Assembly: GCA_021324015.1 (NCBI GenBank)
Contig: JAJPJX010000059.1
Coordinates: forward strand, 1 to 64,000
Reading direction: 5' to 3'
Length of the DNA stretch: 64,000 nucleotides
From: Solibacteraceae bacterium
GTDB taxonomy: Bacteria; Acidobacteriota; Terriglobia; Bryobacterales; Bryobacteraceae
Part shown: piece after piece, positions 50,510-58,991 of the stretch
Layout of the letters: each line of letters starts with the position of its first letter
Position numbering within the stretch: position 1 is the stretch's first letter
Made by a program: the position numbers and the translations under genes
The notes under the pieces: generated by a model
The model's database searches: none
What the model was told of the DNA's origin: nothing
Seen by the model: the letters and a program-made list of their open reading frames with translations, nothing else

Positions 50510-53500
50510 ATGAGACACGGGAACACACCTTTCCGCGGATGGCGCGCCTGGCCGGTGTTGTTTTTTCTGGCAGCCGGACCAGTCTTCGCGCAAGTGGCCG
50601 CCAACCGGTACGCCCTGATTCTAGAAGATCCTCCGGTGTCGTCCCGAATTTCGTCCAAAGAAGCGATGCAGTCCACTACGGCGAAGAGCTACGCCCAGCA
50701 GATTGCGGCTAAACAAAGGCTCGTGCGCACGGAACTGGCCTCCCGGAATATTCGGGTCACCGGCTCGGCCGACACGCTGCTCAACGCCGTCTTCGTGGCG
50801 GCTCCGAAGGATCGCGTGGCGGAGTTAAGCGCTCTTCCCGGAGTGGTGGCGGTAATTCCCGTGCGGCGCTACCGCCGCAGTCTCGACCGGGCCACCCAGT
50901 TGATGGACGCACCTGCCGCGTGGAATGCTCTGGGAGGAGCGGGCAACGCGGGCAAAGGGATCAAGATTGGCATCCTGGACAGCGGCATCGACCAGACGCA
51001 TCCAGCGTTTCAGGACAGCTCCCTGCCTATGCCGGCGGGTTATCCGAAATGCAGCGGCAGCGATTGCGCATTCACCAGCAACAAAGTGATCGTGGCGCGC
51101 AGCTACGTGCGGCAGTTGGCGGCGGGCAGTTCGGCGTCCAATCCGGCGGCGGATTCGCGTCCGGACGATTATTCACCGCGGGACCGCGGAGGGCACGGGA
51201 CGGCCGTGGCTTCCTGCGCCGCGGGGGAAACCAATACCGGCGCGGTGACCATCACGGGCATGGCGCCCAAAGCCTATTTGGGCAATTACAAGATTTACGG
51301 ATCGCCGGAAGTGAACGACTTCACCACCGACGATGTGATTATTCAGGCGCTGGAAGACGCGATCAAGGACGGGATGGACATCGTGTCGTTCTCCTCCGGC
51401 GGACCGGCGTTGACGGGGCCTCTGGATGCAGGGACGGCTTGCGGCAACAGCGCCGGGGTGGCGTGCGATCTCAGCGCGCAGGCTTTTGAGACGGCGGCGA
51501 AGAACGGCCTGGTGATCGTTGCGGCGGCCGGGAATGACGGGCAGAGCGGCAGCCGATATCCTACTTTCAACTCGATCGAGTCGCCCGCCGATGCGCCCTC
51601 GGTGATCGCCGCGGGGGCGACGACCAACTCGCATGTTTTCAGTGAAGGGGTGAGCGTGCCGGGGGCGGACGCGCCGTCCACCCTACAAGGCCTGGCCGCG
51701 CAAGCGGGAGACGCCTTGGTTCCGCCGGGCGCGGTGACGGCGCCGCTGAGAGACGTGAGCCAGCTCGGCGACGACGGGCTGGCCTGCGCGAGCTTGCCGG
51801 CGGGATCGCTGGCAGGGGCCTTCGCGCTGATCGAGCGCGGCACCTGCACATTCGCCAGCAAGATGATCAACGCGCAGAACGCCGGTGCGGTGGGGGTGAT
51901 CTTCTACCTCGCGGATGCTTCGAGGACCACGCCCAGCGGGTTGTTCTCCTTCAACATTCCGGCGGTGATGATCTCGAACAGCGACGGGCTGGCGCTCAAG
52001 AGCTTCGTGAATGCTCATCCGGACCACCCGGTGACCATCGATCCGGCGGGGATCGAGTTGGACGCGGGCGGCTCCGACCGCCTGGCGGCTTTCTCCTCGA
52101 TGGGGCCGTCCACCGGAGACTCGCTGATTAAGCCCGACGTGTTGGCCACGGGCACGAACATGTACATAGCTGCGCAGAGCTACGATCCGCTGGGAGAGCT
52201 TTTCAGCACGAACGGGTACGCCGTGGCCAACGGCACCAGCTTCGCGACGCCGCTGGTTTCGGGCGCGGCCGCCCTGGTGAAGCAGAGCCACCCAAAATTC
52301 ACCGCCGCGCAGATCAAATCCGCGCTGGTGAATACAACAGCCAGCGACGTGAGCACCGACAACCGGAACCAGCCGGTCAGCGTGCAGTCCGCCGGGGCGG
52401 GGAAACTGGATGCCGGGGCGGCGGTCCAGGCCACGGTCACGGCCAACCCGGCCACAGTGTCGTTCGGCATATTGAACCCGGCCACGCTGCCGCTCACGAA
52501 GCAGATCCAGATGACCAACAGCGGAGGGAGCTCCGTGACACTGAGCGTGGCGGTGGCGCCTGGCCAATCCGGGGGCGGGACGGTGGCGGCGGAGCCGCAG
52601 AGCCTGACGCTGGCGGCGGGCGCTTCAGGCACGATCCAGGTGACGCTCTCGGGCGCGATGCCTCCGGCGGGATCGTACTCCGGCTTCGTGACGCTCACGG
52701 GCGGAGGAGTGGCGCTGCGCATTCCTTACCTGTACCTGGTGGGGGACGGCAACCCTGACGGCATCATTCCGCTGACGGGCGACAACTTCGACGGCACGGC
52801 GGGACAGCCGATCCCGGACGGTGTAATCTCTTTCAAGCTGGTGGACCAGTACGGCGTTCCGATCGTGGGGGCGCCGGTGACGTTCACGGCGCGCGGCGGC
52901 GCCATGCTGCAACAAATGGATAGCGCGACCAACGCCTACGGCATCGCGCAGGCTGAGCCGGTGCTGGGCTCGCAGCCGGGCAGCCAGTCGATTGTAGCGA
53001 CGGCGGGTGGCCTGAGGCACGTGTTCAGCGGGTCGGCGCGGGTGCAGCCCACCATCGCGGCCAACGGCGTGGTGAACGCCGCGAGCTTCGATGCATCGAG
53101 CCCGGTGGCGCCAGGCTCGTACATCAGCATTTTCGGCACAGGCCTGAGCGACACCACGGATTCCACTTCGAGCGCCACGCTGCCGCTGGCGATCGACTAT
53201 GTCAACGTGAGCTTCGACGTGCCCTCGGCCAATCTGAGCGTGCCCGGGCGCCTGATCTATGTCAGCCCAGGGCAAGTGAATGTGCAGGTTCCCTGGGAGC
53301 TGCAGGGGCAGAGCGCCGCGCAGGTGAAGGTGACCATTGATTATTCGGCCGGCACCGTGGTAACAACGCCGCTGGCGAATTACTCGCCCGCGCTGTTCGA
53401 GACGGCAAGCGGAGTGGCGGCGGCGCTGGACGCGCAGAACCAGGTGATCACGGCCAGTCATCCCGCACGGCGCGGGGAGACGGTCCAACTTTTCGCCAAC

Positions 53501-53758
53501 GGGTTGGGACCGGTAACGAATCAGCCGGCCAGCGGCGCTCCGGCACCGGCATCGCCCCTGGCGCAGACCACCACACTTCCCATGGTGACGATCGGCGGGC
53601 AGGCCGCCGCGGTGTCGTTTGCCGGGCTGGCCCCCGGATTCGCGGGCCTGTACCAAATCAACGTGACGGTGCCGGGAAATTTGAGCGCCGGCAACCAGCC
53701 GGTGACGGTGGCGATCGGCGGGAAGACGTCGAAAGCGTCGGGCATTGCGGTGCAATAG
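50510..53758 (+). CDS. subtilisin-like serine protease with PA and C-terminal Ig-like domains
   Basis: 1082 residues. Signal peptide (to about residue 27), inhibitor-like prodomain (to 125), S8 catalytic domain with Asp157 in GILDSGID, His229 in GGHGTAVAS and Ser577 in NGTSFATP; between His and Ser a PA domain (GTCTFASKMINAQNAGAVG) is inserted as in large subtilases. Next come two Ig-like domains and the Solibacter-type domain (from NGVVNAASFDASSPVAPGS to the end, with GQVNVQVPWEL and NGLGPV). The enzyme is secreted and degrades proteins; the last domain may attach it to the surface. Divergent from the betaine-binding protein gene. Confidence 0.95.
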   Translation: MRHGNTPFRGWRAWPVLFFLAAGPVFAQVAANRYALILEDPPVSSRISSKEAMQSTTAKSYAQQIAAKQRLVRTELASRNIRVTGSADTLLNAVFVAAPKDRVAELSALPGVVAVIPVRRYRRSLDRATQLMDAPAAWNALGGAGNAGKGIKIGILDSGIDQTHPAFQDSSLPMPAGYPKCSGSDCAFTSNKVIVARSYVRQLAAGSSASNPAADSRPDDYSPRDRGGHGTAVASCAAGETNTGAVTITGMAPKAYLGNYKIYGSPEVNDFTTDDVIIQALEDAIKDGMDIVSFSSGGPALTGPLDAGTACGNSAGVACDLSAQAFETAAKNGLVIVAAAGNDGQSGSRYPTFNSIESPADAPSVIAAGATTNSHVFSEGVSVPGADAPSTLQGLAAQAGDALVPPGAVTAPLRDVSQLGDDGLACASLPAGSLAGAFALIERGTCTFASKMINAQNAGAVGVIFYLADASRTTPSGLFSFNIPAVMISNSDGLALKSFVNAHPDHPVTIDPAGIELDAGGSDRLAAFSSMGPSTGDSLIKPDVLATGTNMYIAAQSYDPLGELFSTNGYAVANGTSFATPLVSGAAALVKQSHPKFTAAQIKSALVNTTASDVSTDNRNQPVSVQSAGAGKLDAGAAVQATVTANPATVSFGILNPATLPLTKQIQMTNSGGSSVTLSVAVAPGQSGGGTVAAEPQSLTLAAGASGTIQVTLSGAMPPAGSYSGFVTLTGGGVALRIPYLYLVGDGNPDGIIPLTGDNFDGTAGQPIPDGVISFKLVDQYGVPIVGAPVTFTARGGAMLQQMDSATNAYGIAQAEPVLGSQPGSQSIVATAGGLRHVFSGSARVQPTIAANGVVNAASFDASSPVAPGSYISIFGTGLSDTTDSTSSATLPLAIDYVNVSFDVPSANLSVPGRLIYVSPGQVNVQVPWELQGQSAAQVKVTIDYSAGTVVTTPLANYSPALFETASGVAAALDAQNQVITASHPARRGETVQLFANGLGPVTNQPASGAPAPASPLAQTTTLPMVTIGGQAAAVSFAGLAPGFAGLYQINVTVPGNLSAGNQPVTVAIGGKTSKASGIAVQ

Positions 53759-53780
53759 GCTGTCCGCAGCCAAAGAACCA

Positions 53781-54743
53781 TCAGGCGTAGGCCAGGGAAC
53801 CGATCTTGCGCGACACATCCAGAATGTCGGAGACGCGAATGAAACCCGCCAACCGGCGTCTGCCGACGGAAGTCATGGCGGCCGAGGCCAGGCAGCCGCA
53901 CTCGGAGCAAACCGGGCTGCCACCAAGCTGGCAGGGCGTGAGCACGGATTCCAAATCGGCGGAAACGCAGGTGGTCAACTGCGCGAAGATGCACTCTTCC
54001 GGCGAACGGGGAGGGCGGGCATAGCCCCGGAGCACCGCTTGGGGCGCCTCTACCTTTGGGAAAGAGCGCGTCAGCGCGGCTAAATCCCGAATCACCTGGT
54101 CGCGGTCCTCGGGGCGCAGCCGTTCCTCGGATATTTCGCCGTCCTGAGGCGTGTAGAGGCTGAACCAGATTTTGAGCACCTCAGGCCGCGCCGACCAATA
54201 GCGGGCGAACTCGGCGAGATAGCCGGCGCGGTGGGCCATCTGACGGGTGACGGTGCAGTGCACGCGGATGCGGTGCCCCGCGATGTGCTGGAGGATGCGC
54301 GGGTAGGTGGCCGGCGCGCGGCGGCGGTCGTGTTCCGGCTGGAGACCATCCACAGAGACGGCCAGGTGCAAGTTGGTCAAACGGGCCCAATCCGCGGGGA
54401 TGGGCCGGACCGCGCTGGTAACCAATTGCACTTCGATCCGCATTTCGGCCAGGCGCGGCAGGATTTCAGTTAGTTCGCGATAGCGAACCAGCGGCTCTCC
54501 GCCGACGATGGAAATGTGAACGGGCCGAAGCCGGCGGACTAGATCCAGGGTGCGGGACACCAGTTCGCGGCCGCGGAAATCGCTAAGCTGCCGCAGGACG
54601 GTCCCATCACCCAGGTGGCCGGGGCTGTACGCATAGCAGCCAGGGCAGTGCAGTGGGCACTCCTTGGTAAGTTCAAGGGAAAGAAACGGCCGGGTCCCCT
54701 GGAGAACGCGTCCCCACACGGGCAATAGATCTCGCTTGGTCAT
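53781..54743 (-). CDS. radical SAM protein with C-terminal cysteine cluster
   Basis: 320 residues. SAM cluster motif CPLHCPGC (residues 29-36), HISIVGGEPLVRY and VSVDG typical of the SPASM/Twitch and HpnH-like branches. The last third has a Cys-rich segment (CIFAQLTTC, then TPCQLGGSPVCSECGC) that probably binds one or two further clusters. It has no peptide or enzyme substrate gene beside it. Function unknown; peptide modification or lipid metabolism are possible. No export signal. ATG at 54743 follows the divergent gap to an exported protein gene. Confidence 0.8.
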   Translation of the reverse strand: MTKRDLLPVWGRVLQGTRPFLSLELTKECPLHCPGCYAYSPGHLGDGTVLRQLSDFRGRELVSRTLDLVRRLRPVHISIVGGEPLVRYRELTEILPRLAEMRIEVQLVTSAVRPIPADWARLTNLHLAVSVDGLQPEHDRRRAPATYPRILQHIAGHRIRVHCTVTRQMAHRAGYLAEFARYWSARPEVLKIWFSLYTPQDGEISEERLRPEDRDQVIRDLAALTRSFPKVEAPQAVLRGYARPPRSPEECIFAQLTTCVSADLESVLTPCQLGGSPVCSECGCLASAAMTSVGRRRLAGFIRVSDILDVSRKIGSLAYA

Positions 54744-54873
54744 GTCAGCCAGCGGGGCGAGAACAACATCCTATGCGCAATTTATCATCTCGGCGCGTGG
54801 TCTCGCTCCGGCGCACTGTTGATGAACACACATGGCGGCGCGGCGTTCGGGCCTATTCCGAACACTTCCGGGC

Positions 54874-55578
54874 TCAACCCAGGGGGTGCTTGTGGTGGAA
54901 GAAACGCTGGCGGAGATCCGGCCAGAACTCGGAGAGCAGGTTGCCGATGGCTCCACCCATCATGCTGGTGCCGAACCGCGATGCCACGACCGAGCCGTTG
55001 ATGGAATTGGCGGGATAGTAGAGATTGGAGGCCGCGATCCCCAGGCTCATTCCGAAGATGCCGGAGTAATTGAACGCCGTGCGCCCCGAATCCTGGCGGG
55101 CGATCACCACGCGGCTGACCGCGTATCCCACGCGCGACAGGATGCCGGCACGGGGTCCTCTGCGGAAATAGCGCGGGTCCTGGTGCAGGAGGGACGCGAA
55201 CAAGCCGGCGCTGAAGAAATTTTGGCTGCCGAAATCTCCAACCGCCGCGCCGAAGCGCTTGGCGAACGCCGCCGGGCCGCGTCCGTAGTTCGGCACATCA
55301 TCCGCCGACTGCGAAAATGCGGCTCCGAAACCCGCGCTGGCGATGTTGAATGGATCGAAGGTTTCCCGCGCGGCCAGCGCCCACTTTTGCTTGACCGTGA
55401 GGGGTGCGACTTTGGCATTCGGATCCGAGACTGCCTGATAGTTCGGGATCAGGCCCAGGATTCTTTGATCATTGAAAACGAATCCGGACGGCGGAGGGTT
55501 GCTTGCGGGGCGGGTCTGCGCGCGCGCCTGGCAGCTTGCCACCAGCAGGCACAACATCGCGGCAATGGGAACGCGCAT
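54874..55578 (-). CDS. exported protein of unknown function
   Basis: 234 residues from the ATG at 55578 (a TTG 12 bases upstream extends the frame). Signal peptide (AMLCLLVASCQARAQ), then a soluble domain with repeated aromatic segments: RETFDPFNIASAGFGAAF, FFSAGLFASLLHQDPRYFRRG, NYSGIFGMSLGIAASNLYYPA. Such glycine/phenylalanine-rich blocks suggest an outer-membrane or surface-associated protein found in Acidobacteriota. Not recognised further. Confidence 0.6.
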   Translation of the reverse strand: MRVPIAAMLCLLVASCQARAQTRPASNPPPSGFVFNDQRILGLIPNYQAVSDPNAKVAPLTVKQKWALAARETFDPFNIASAGFGAAFSQSADDVPNYGRGPAAFAKRFGAAVGDFGSQNFFSAGLFASLLHQDPRYFRRGPRAGILSRVGYAVSRVVIARQDSGRTAFNYSGIFGMSLGIAASNLYYPANSINGSVVASRFGTSMMGGAIGNLLSEFWPDLRQRFFHHKHPLG

Positions 55579-55671
55579 GCCAACCACCAAGGCGCTACCT
55601 CGGCACAGCGGTATGGCGACGGGACGAAGCTGGGAAGTTACGGAATAGCTCTTTAGGGCTATGGGTGCTGT

Positions 55672-56958
55672 TCAGACGGCGACGGGCTTGGCAGTCTTCC
55701 ATTTGCCCCGCGTGAAGTCCGGGAAGTTGATGGCGGCGCTGCGGGAGGCGACGGACTTCTCGCTGAGGGGCACGATGACGCTCCAGGTTGCGGAATCGTA
55801 CACATCGATGGGCGTCTGGCGCTGATGGCGGACGGCATCCATGAACTGCGCCAGGGTCATGTAATCTGCGCCGCCGTGGCCATAGCGGGTAGCGACTTGG
55901 CCCATCTCTTTCCACAAGTGGTGTTCGTACTGCTGGTAGTAAGCGGCCGGATCCTCCCAGGCGGGCTCTCCGGATTTCCTGGGACTGCGGCCATCGATGT
56001 AAATTTTGTCGAGCGTTCCGGAGTAGATCCCCTGGGTACCCTGCACACGGAAGATGAGGTCGTAGGGGCGCGGCGACTGTGTGCCGTAATACAGAGTCAC
56101 GGTCATGCCGTTGGCGGTCTGGATCAGGCTGGTATTGATATCGCCCTGCGCGAAGGTGCGCCGGGCGTTGGGGCTATCAGCGCCGAACGTGCGGGAAGCG
56201 TAGAGGCGGGGGCCGCGCGAGACGGTGCTCATGGACGTGAGGTAGGCGAAACGGTCGCCGCGGTTGATGTTCATCCACCAGGCCACGGGGCCAATGGGAT
56301 GGGTGGGATACTGGTTGCCGTTGCTTTGAAGAGCGTGTACGCCGCGCCAGGAAAGACCGCCGTCACCGGTGAACTGCATGCCGGCGATATAGTGCTGGTA
56401 GCCGGCTTCGCAGTGGACCACTTCGCCCAGGACTCCCTCACGCACCAGGTTGAGCACCATCAGCACGTTGCGGAAGTAGCAGACATTTTCGAGCATCATG
56501 CAGGGCTTGCCGGTCTGCTCGGAGGTATCGACAAGTTCCCAGCACTGCTCGACGGTGAGGCCGGCGGGCACTTCGACGCCGGCGTACTTGCCGGCCTTCA
56601 TGGCAGCCACGGCGACCGGAGTGTGCCACTCCCAGGGGGTAGCGGTGACGACGGCGTCCAGATCCTCGCGCGCGGCCAGCCTGCGGAAGTCCTCCATGCC
56701 GCGGGAGTAGCCTTGGGGACGCGGCCGGCCGGCTTTCTCGACCAGGCTGACGGCGCGCGCCAGGTTGGCTTCGTTGATGTCGCACAGGGCGGGCACCTCG
56801 ACGGCGGGCAGATCCAGCATGGTGCGCAGCAGGCTGGTGCCACGGTTGCCGACGCCCACAATGCCCACCTTGACGGCTTTGGCGGCCGGAGCCTGGGCCG
56901 CAGCCAAGCCGGCGGCGCCGAGGCTCAAAAATTCTCTGCGATGGATGCGCATGGACAT
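55672..56958 (-). CDS. Tat-exported Gfo/Idh/MocA oxidoreductase, GH109-like
   Basis: 428 residues from the ATG at 56958 (GGGGGAA before it). Twin-arginine signal HRREFLSLGAAGLAAAQ. Rossmann domain GIVGVGNRGTSLL, then TPWEWHTPVAVAAMKAGK and GVEVPA, CMMLENVCYFR and GEVVHCEAGYQHYI; the last two blocks match the GH109 alpha-N-acetylgalactosaminidase branch, which uses tightly bound NAD+ to cleave the glycosidic bond. Folded export with its cofactor explains the Tat signal. A neighbouring GH20 supports hexosaminide degradation. Simple sugar dehydrogenase activity is the alternative. Confidence 0.82.
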   Translation of the reverse strand: MSMRIHRREFLSLGAAGLAAAQAPAAKAVKVGIVGVGNRGTSLLRTMLDLPAVEVPALCDINEANLARAVSLVEKAGRPRPQGYSRGMEDFRRLAAREDLDAVVTATPWEWHTPVAVAAMKAGKYAGVEVPAGLTVEQCWELVDTSEQTGKPCMMLENVCYFRNVLMVLNLVREGVLGEVVHCEAGYQHYIAGMQFTGDGGLSWRGVHALQSNGNQYPTHPIGPVAWWMNINRGDRFAYLTSMSTVSRGPRLYASRTFGADSPNARRTFAQGDINTSLIQTANGMTVTLYYGTQSPRPYDLIFRVQGTQGIYSGTLDKIYIDGRSPRKSGEPAWEDPAAYYQQYEHHLWKEMGQVATRYGHGGADYMTLAQFMDAVRHQRQTPIDVYDSATWSVIVPLSEKSVASRSAAINFPDFTRGKWKTAKPVAV

Positions 56959-56986
56959 AGAGATTCCCCCGCCATTATAGGCAAGC

Positions 56987-58948
56987 TCACGGCCGGTCTG
57001 GCGCGCCCAAAAAGCCATCGCTGTAGAACACCGGCCGGTATCCGTGGCGGGTGACCCACTGGATGGCCCGCTCCACGCGCTGGCGGTAATCCGGTTCGTA
57101 TGCGCGGTAGTCGGGATAGAAGTACTGCTCGTGGATCATGAGTTCCAGGATCTCGGCCTGGTGGGGGTCGGCGGCCACCTGCTCGAGCCGCGGAACGATC
57201 TGTTCCAGCGGGAACAGGTTAACGACCATGTCGTGACGGAGGAAGAGCAGGTCTTCGCGGGTATCTTTCCAGTAGTCGCGGCCGCTAAGGTAGCGCCACT
57301 GGGCGAGCGGCAGGTAATAGCAGACCGAGGGCAGCCCGTCGCGCGCCTCGAAGTATCCCACCAGCCCCCGGACTCCTTCCGCCCGCAGCGCCCGCGCGGC
57401 CTCGCGGGTGAGCGCGCCCCAATGCACGGTGGTAATCGGGCTGAGCAGTTCTTTGCCGGCGAAGCGCTCGATTTCGCGGGTGACGAGGCGGTAATCCTCA
57501 CGCACCTGTTCGGGCGAGGCATGCAGGTAGGGCCGGTCCGGATCGTTGGCGCGCGCATGGATGGTCAAGTGAATCCAGTCCGCATTGGCCTGCCACTCCG
57601 GGCGGAACCTGGCGGGCATCTGCGAAAGGTTGAAGCCGGGGGTTTCGTAATAGATGTTGAAATGCACCTTGGCGCCGTACTTGCGGTGCATCTCGCGCCA
57701 AAAAGCCAGGTAGGGGTTGTCGAACAGAGAGTGGTAAGAGCCCGCGTGGAGGGCGAGGTCTTTGAAGAAGAGGATATTGTCGTCAGTGGAGACGCGGTAG
57801 CGGGGGAAAGAGTTGCGATCCCAGAGGACGGTGATCTCTTTTCGGGCGCCGTCCGCCGCCTCCGCCACGATGCGGGTCTCGCGCTCGCGCAGCACCAGCG
57901 TGGTTTGAAAGGCTCCGTTTTCGACCGGGACGCTCGCGCCGTTGACGCGCACCCCGGCGGCACGGCAAAACCCACGCAGGGAGATGCGTAAGCCGGCGGG
58001 AGTGGTTTCCCCGTCGTGCCGGTTGAGGATCGCGCCGTCCACGGGTTCGGAGATGGACAGCGACTCACGCGGCTCCCAGGGCAGGCGCTGAGAACGCGAG
58101 GGGGTGCGCAGCCGGAACAGCGAGCCGCTTTCGAGTTCCGCGGCGTAGAGGTTTCGCAGGTCCGCGCCGCCGAAGGCGAGGTCGCTGACGCGCCGGCCGG
58201 GCAGGGGATAGGCGGCGACCGCCTGGCCCTGGGAGTTGAGCACCGAAATTTCGCCCGCGCCGTCGCGCGCCGCATAGAGGTTGCCCTGGTGATCGAAGGC
58301 CAGGCCCGCGGCGGGGGCGTCGCCAGAGAATTGCGCGAACAGGGCGCGGCTGCCACCGTCCGGCGCGAAGCGCCAGATGCGCGGGCCATCCCCCACGAAC
58401 ACCTGGCCGGTATCCGCCGCGACGGCGATACCCAGGGGGCGCTTCAGCCCGGCGGCGAACACCGAGGCACCGCCCTGAGGATCTACTCGGCAGACGCGGG
58501 CGGCGCGCGCATCGGTAACGAAAAGATCGCCGTTTGCTCCCGCAGCGATGCGCTCGGGCTGCTGGAAGGGCGCGCCGCCGCAGCGGGCCGCGAACACGCG
58601 CGGGTCTCCCGAGGAATTCACCTGGAGTACGGCTTTCTGCATGCGGTCTGCGACGTAGAGGGTTCCGGCGGCATCGAAGGCCAAACCCGCCGGCTGGCCG
58701 CCCGGCGCGCCCAGCGGCACGGCAAGCCCGCGCGCCACGACCTGCAAAACCTGGTTGCCGGCCGAAACAAACGGCGAGCCCTGCGGATCCACAGCGATGC
58801 CGCGGGGGTACGCCAGGCCGCGCAATTGCACCACCGGACGCGCGGTAAGATCAGCAGGCCGGACCCAGGAGAGCAGCAGGGCCAGGCCGAACGCGGCGGT
58901 GAGGAGGGCGATTTGCCGGCGCAGCACGCGATTCACGTGGAGAAGCAC
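56987..58948 (-). CDS. NHL/SMP-30-like propeller fused to a polysaccharide deacetylase-like domain
   Basis: 653 residues. An N-terminal membrane anchor (LLTAAFGLALLLSWV) is followed by a six-bladed propeller of NHL-type repeats (RGIAVDPQGSPFV, AGLAFDAAGTLYVAD, PLGIAVAADTGQVFVGD, residues 40-285), an Ig-like linker (SISEPVDGAILNRHDGE), and a NodB-type barrel from about 385 (RVSTDDNILFFKDL, VHFNIYYETPGFNLSQMP, TIHARANDPDRPY, TTVHWGALTREA). The start is a GTG taken from a dispersed repeat whose AGGGAG may act as ribosome site; a GTG at 58936 is equally possible. Deacetylation of a surface glycan bound by the propeller is inference. Confidence 0.72.
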   Translation of the reverse strand: MLLHVNRVLRRQIALLTAAFGLALLLSWVRPADLTARPVVQLRGLAYPRGIAVDPQGSPFVSAGNQVLQVVARGLAVPLGAPGGQPAGLAFDAAGTLYVADRMQKAVLQVNSSGDPRVFAARCGGAPFQQPERIAAGANGDLFVTDARAARVCRVDPQGGASVFAAGLKRPLGIAVAADTGQVFVGDGPRIWRFAPDGGSRALFAQFSGDAPAAGLAFDHQGNLYAARDGAGEISVLNSQGQAVAAYPLPGRRVSDLAFGGADLRNLYAAELESGSLFRLRTPSRSQRLPWEPRESLSISEPVDGAILNRHDGETTPAGLRISLRGFCRAAGVRVNGASVPVENGAFQTTLVLRERETRIVAEAADGARKEITVLWDRNSFPRYRVSTDDNILFFKDLALHAGSYHSLFDNPYLAFWREMHRKYGAKVHFNIYYETPGFNLSQMPARFRPEWQANADWIHLTIHARANDPDRPYLHASPEQVREDYRLVTREIERFAGKELLSPITTVHWGALTREAARALRAEGVRGLVGYFEARDGLPSVCYYLPLAQWRYLSGRDYWKDTREDLLFLRHDMVVNLFPLEQIVPRLEQVAADPHQAEILELMIHEQYFYPDYRAYEPDYRQRVERAIQWVTRHGYRPVFYSDGFLGAPDRP

Positions 58949-58971
58949 CGCTCCCTGCGATCGCGGCTCGG
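58947..58971. repeat. dispersed intergenic repeat, copy 7 (minus orientation)
   Basis: Reverse complement reads CCGAGCCGCGATC then GCAGGGAGCGGT. It overlaps the start of the propeller/deacetylase gene and lies 20 bases after the stop of the dehydrogenase gene. Confidence 0.7.
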
Positions 58972-58991
58972 TAACACTGGCGGCATAGGGG

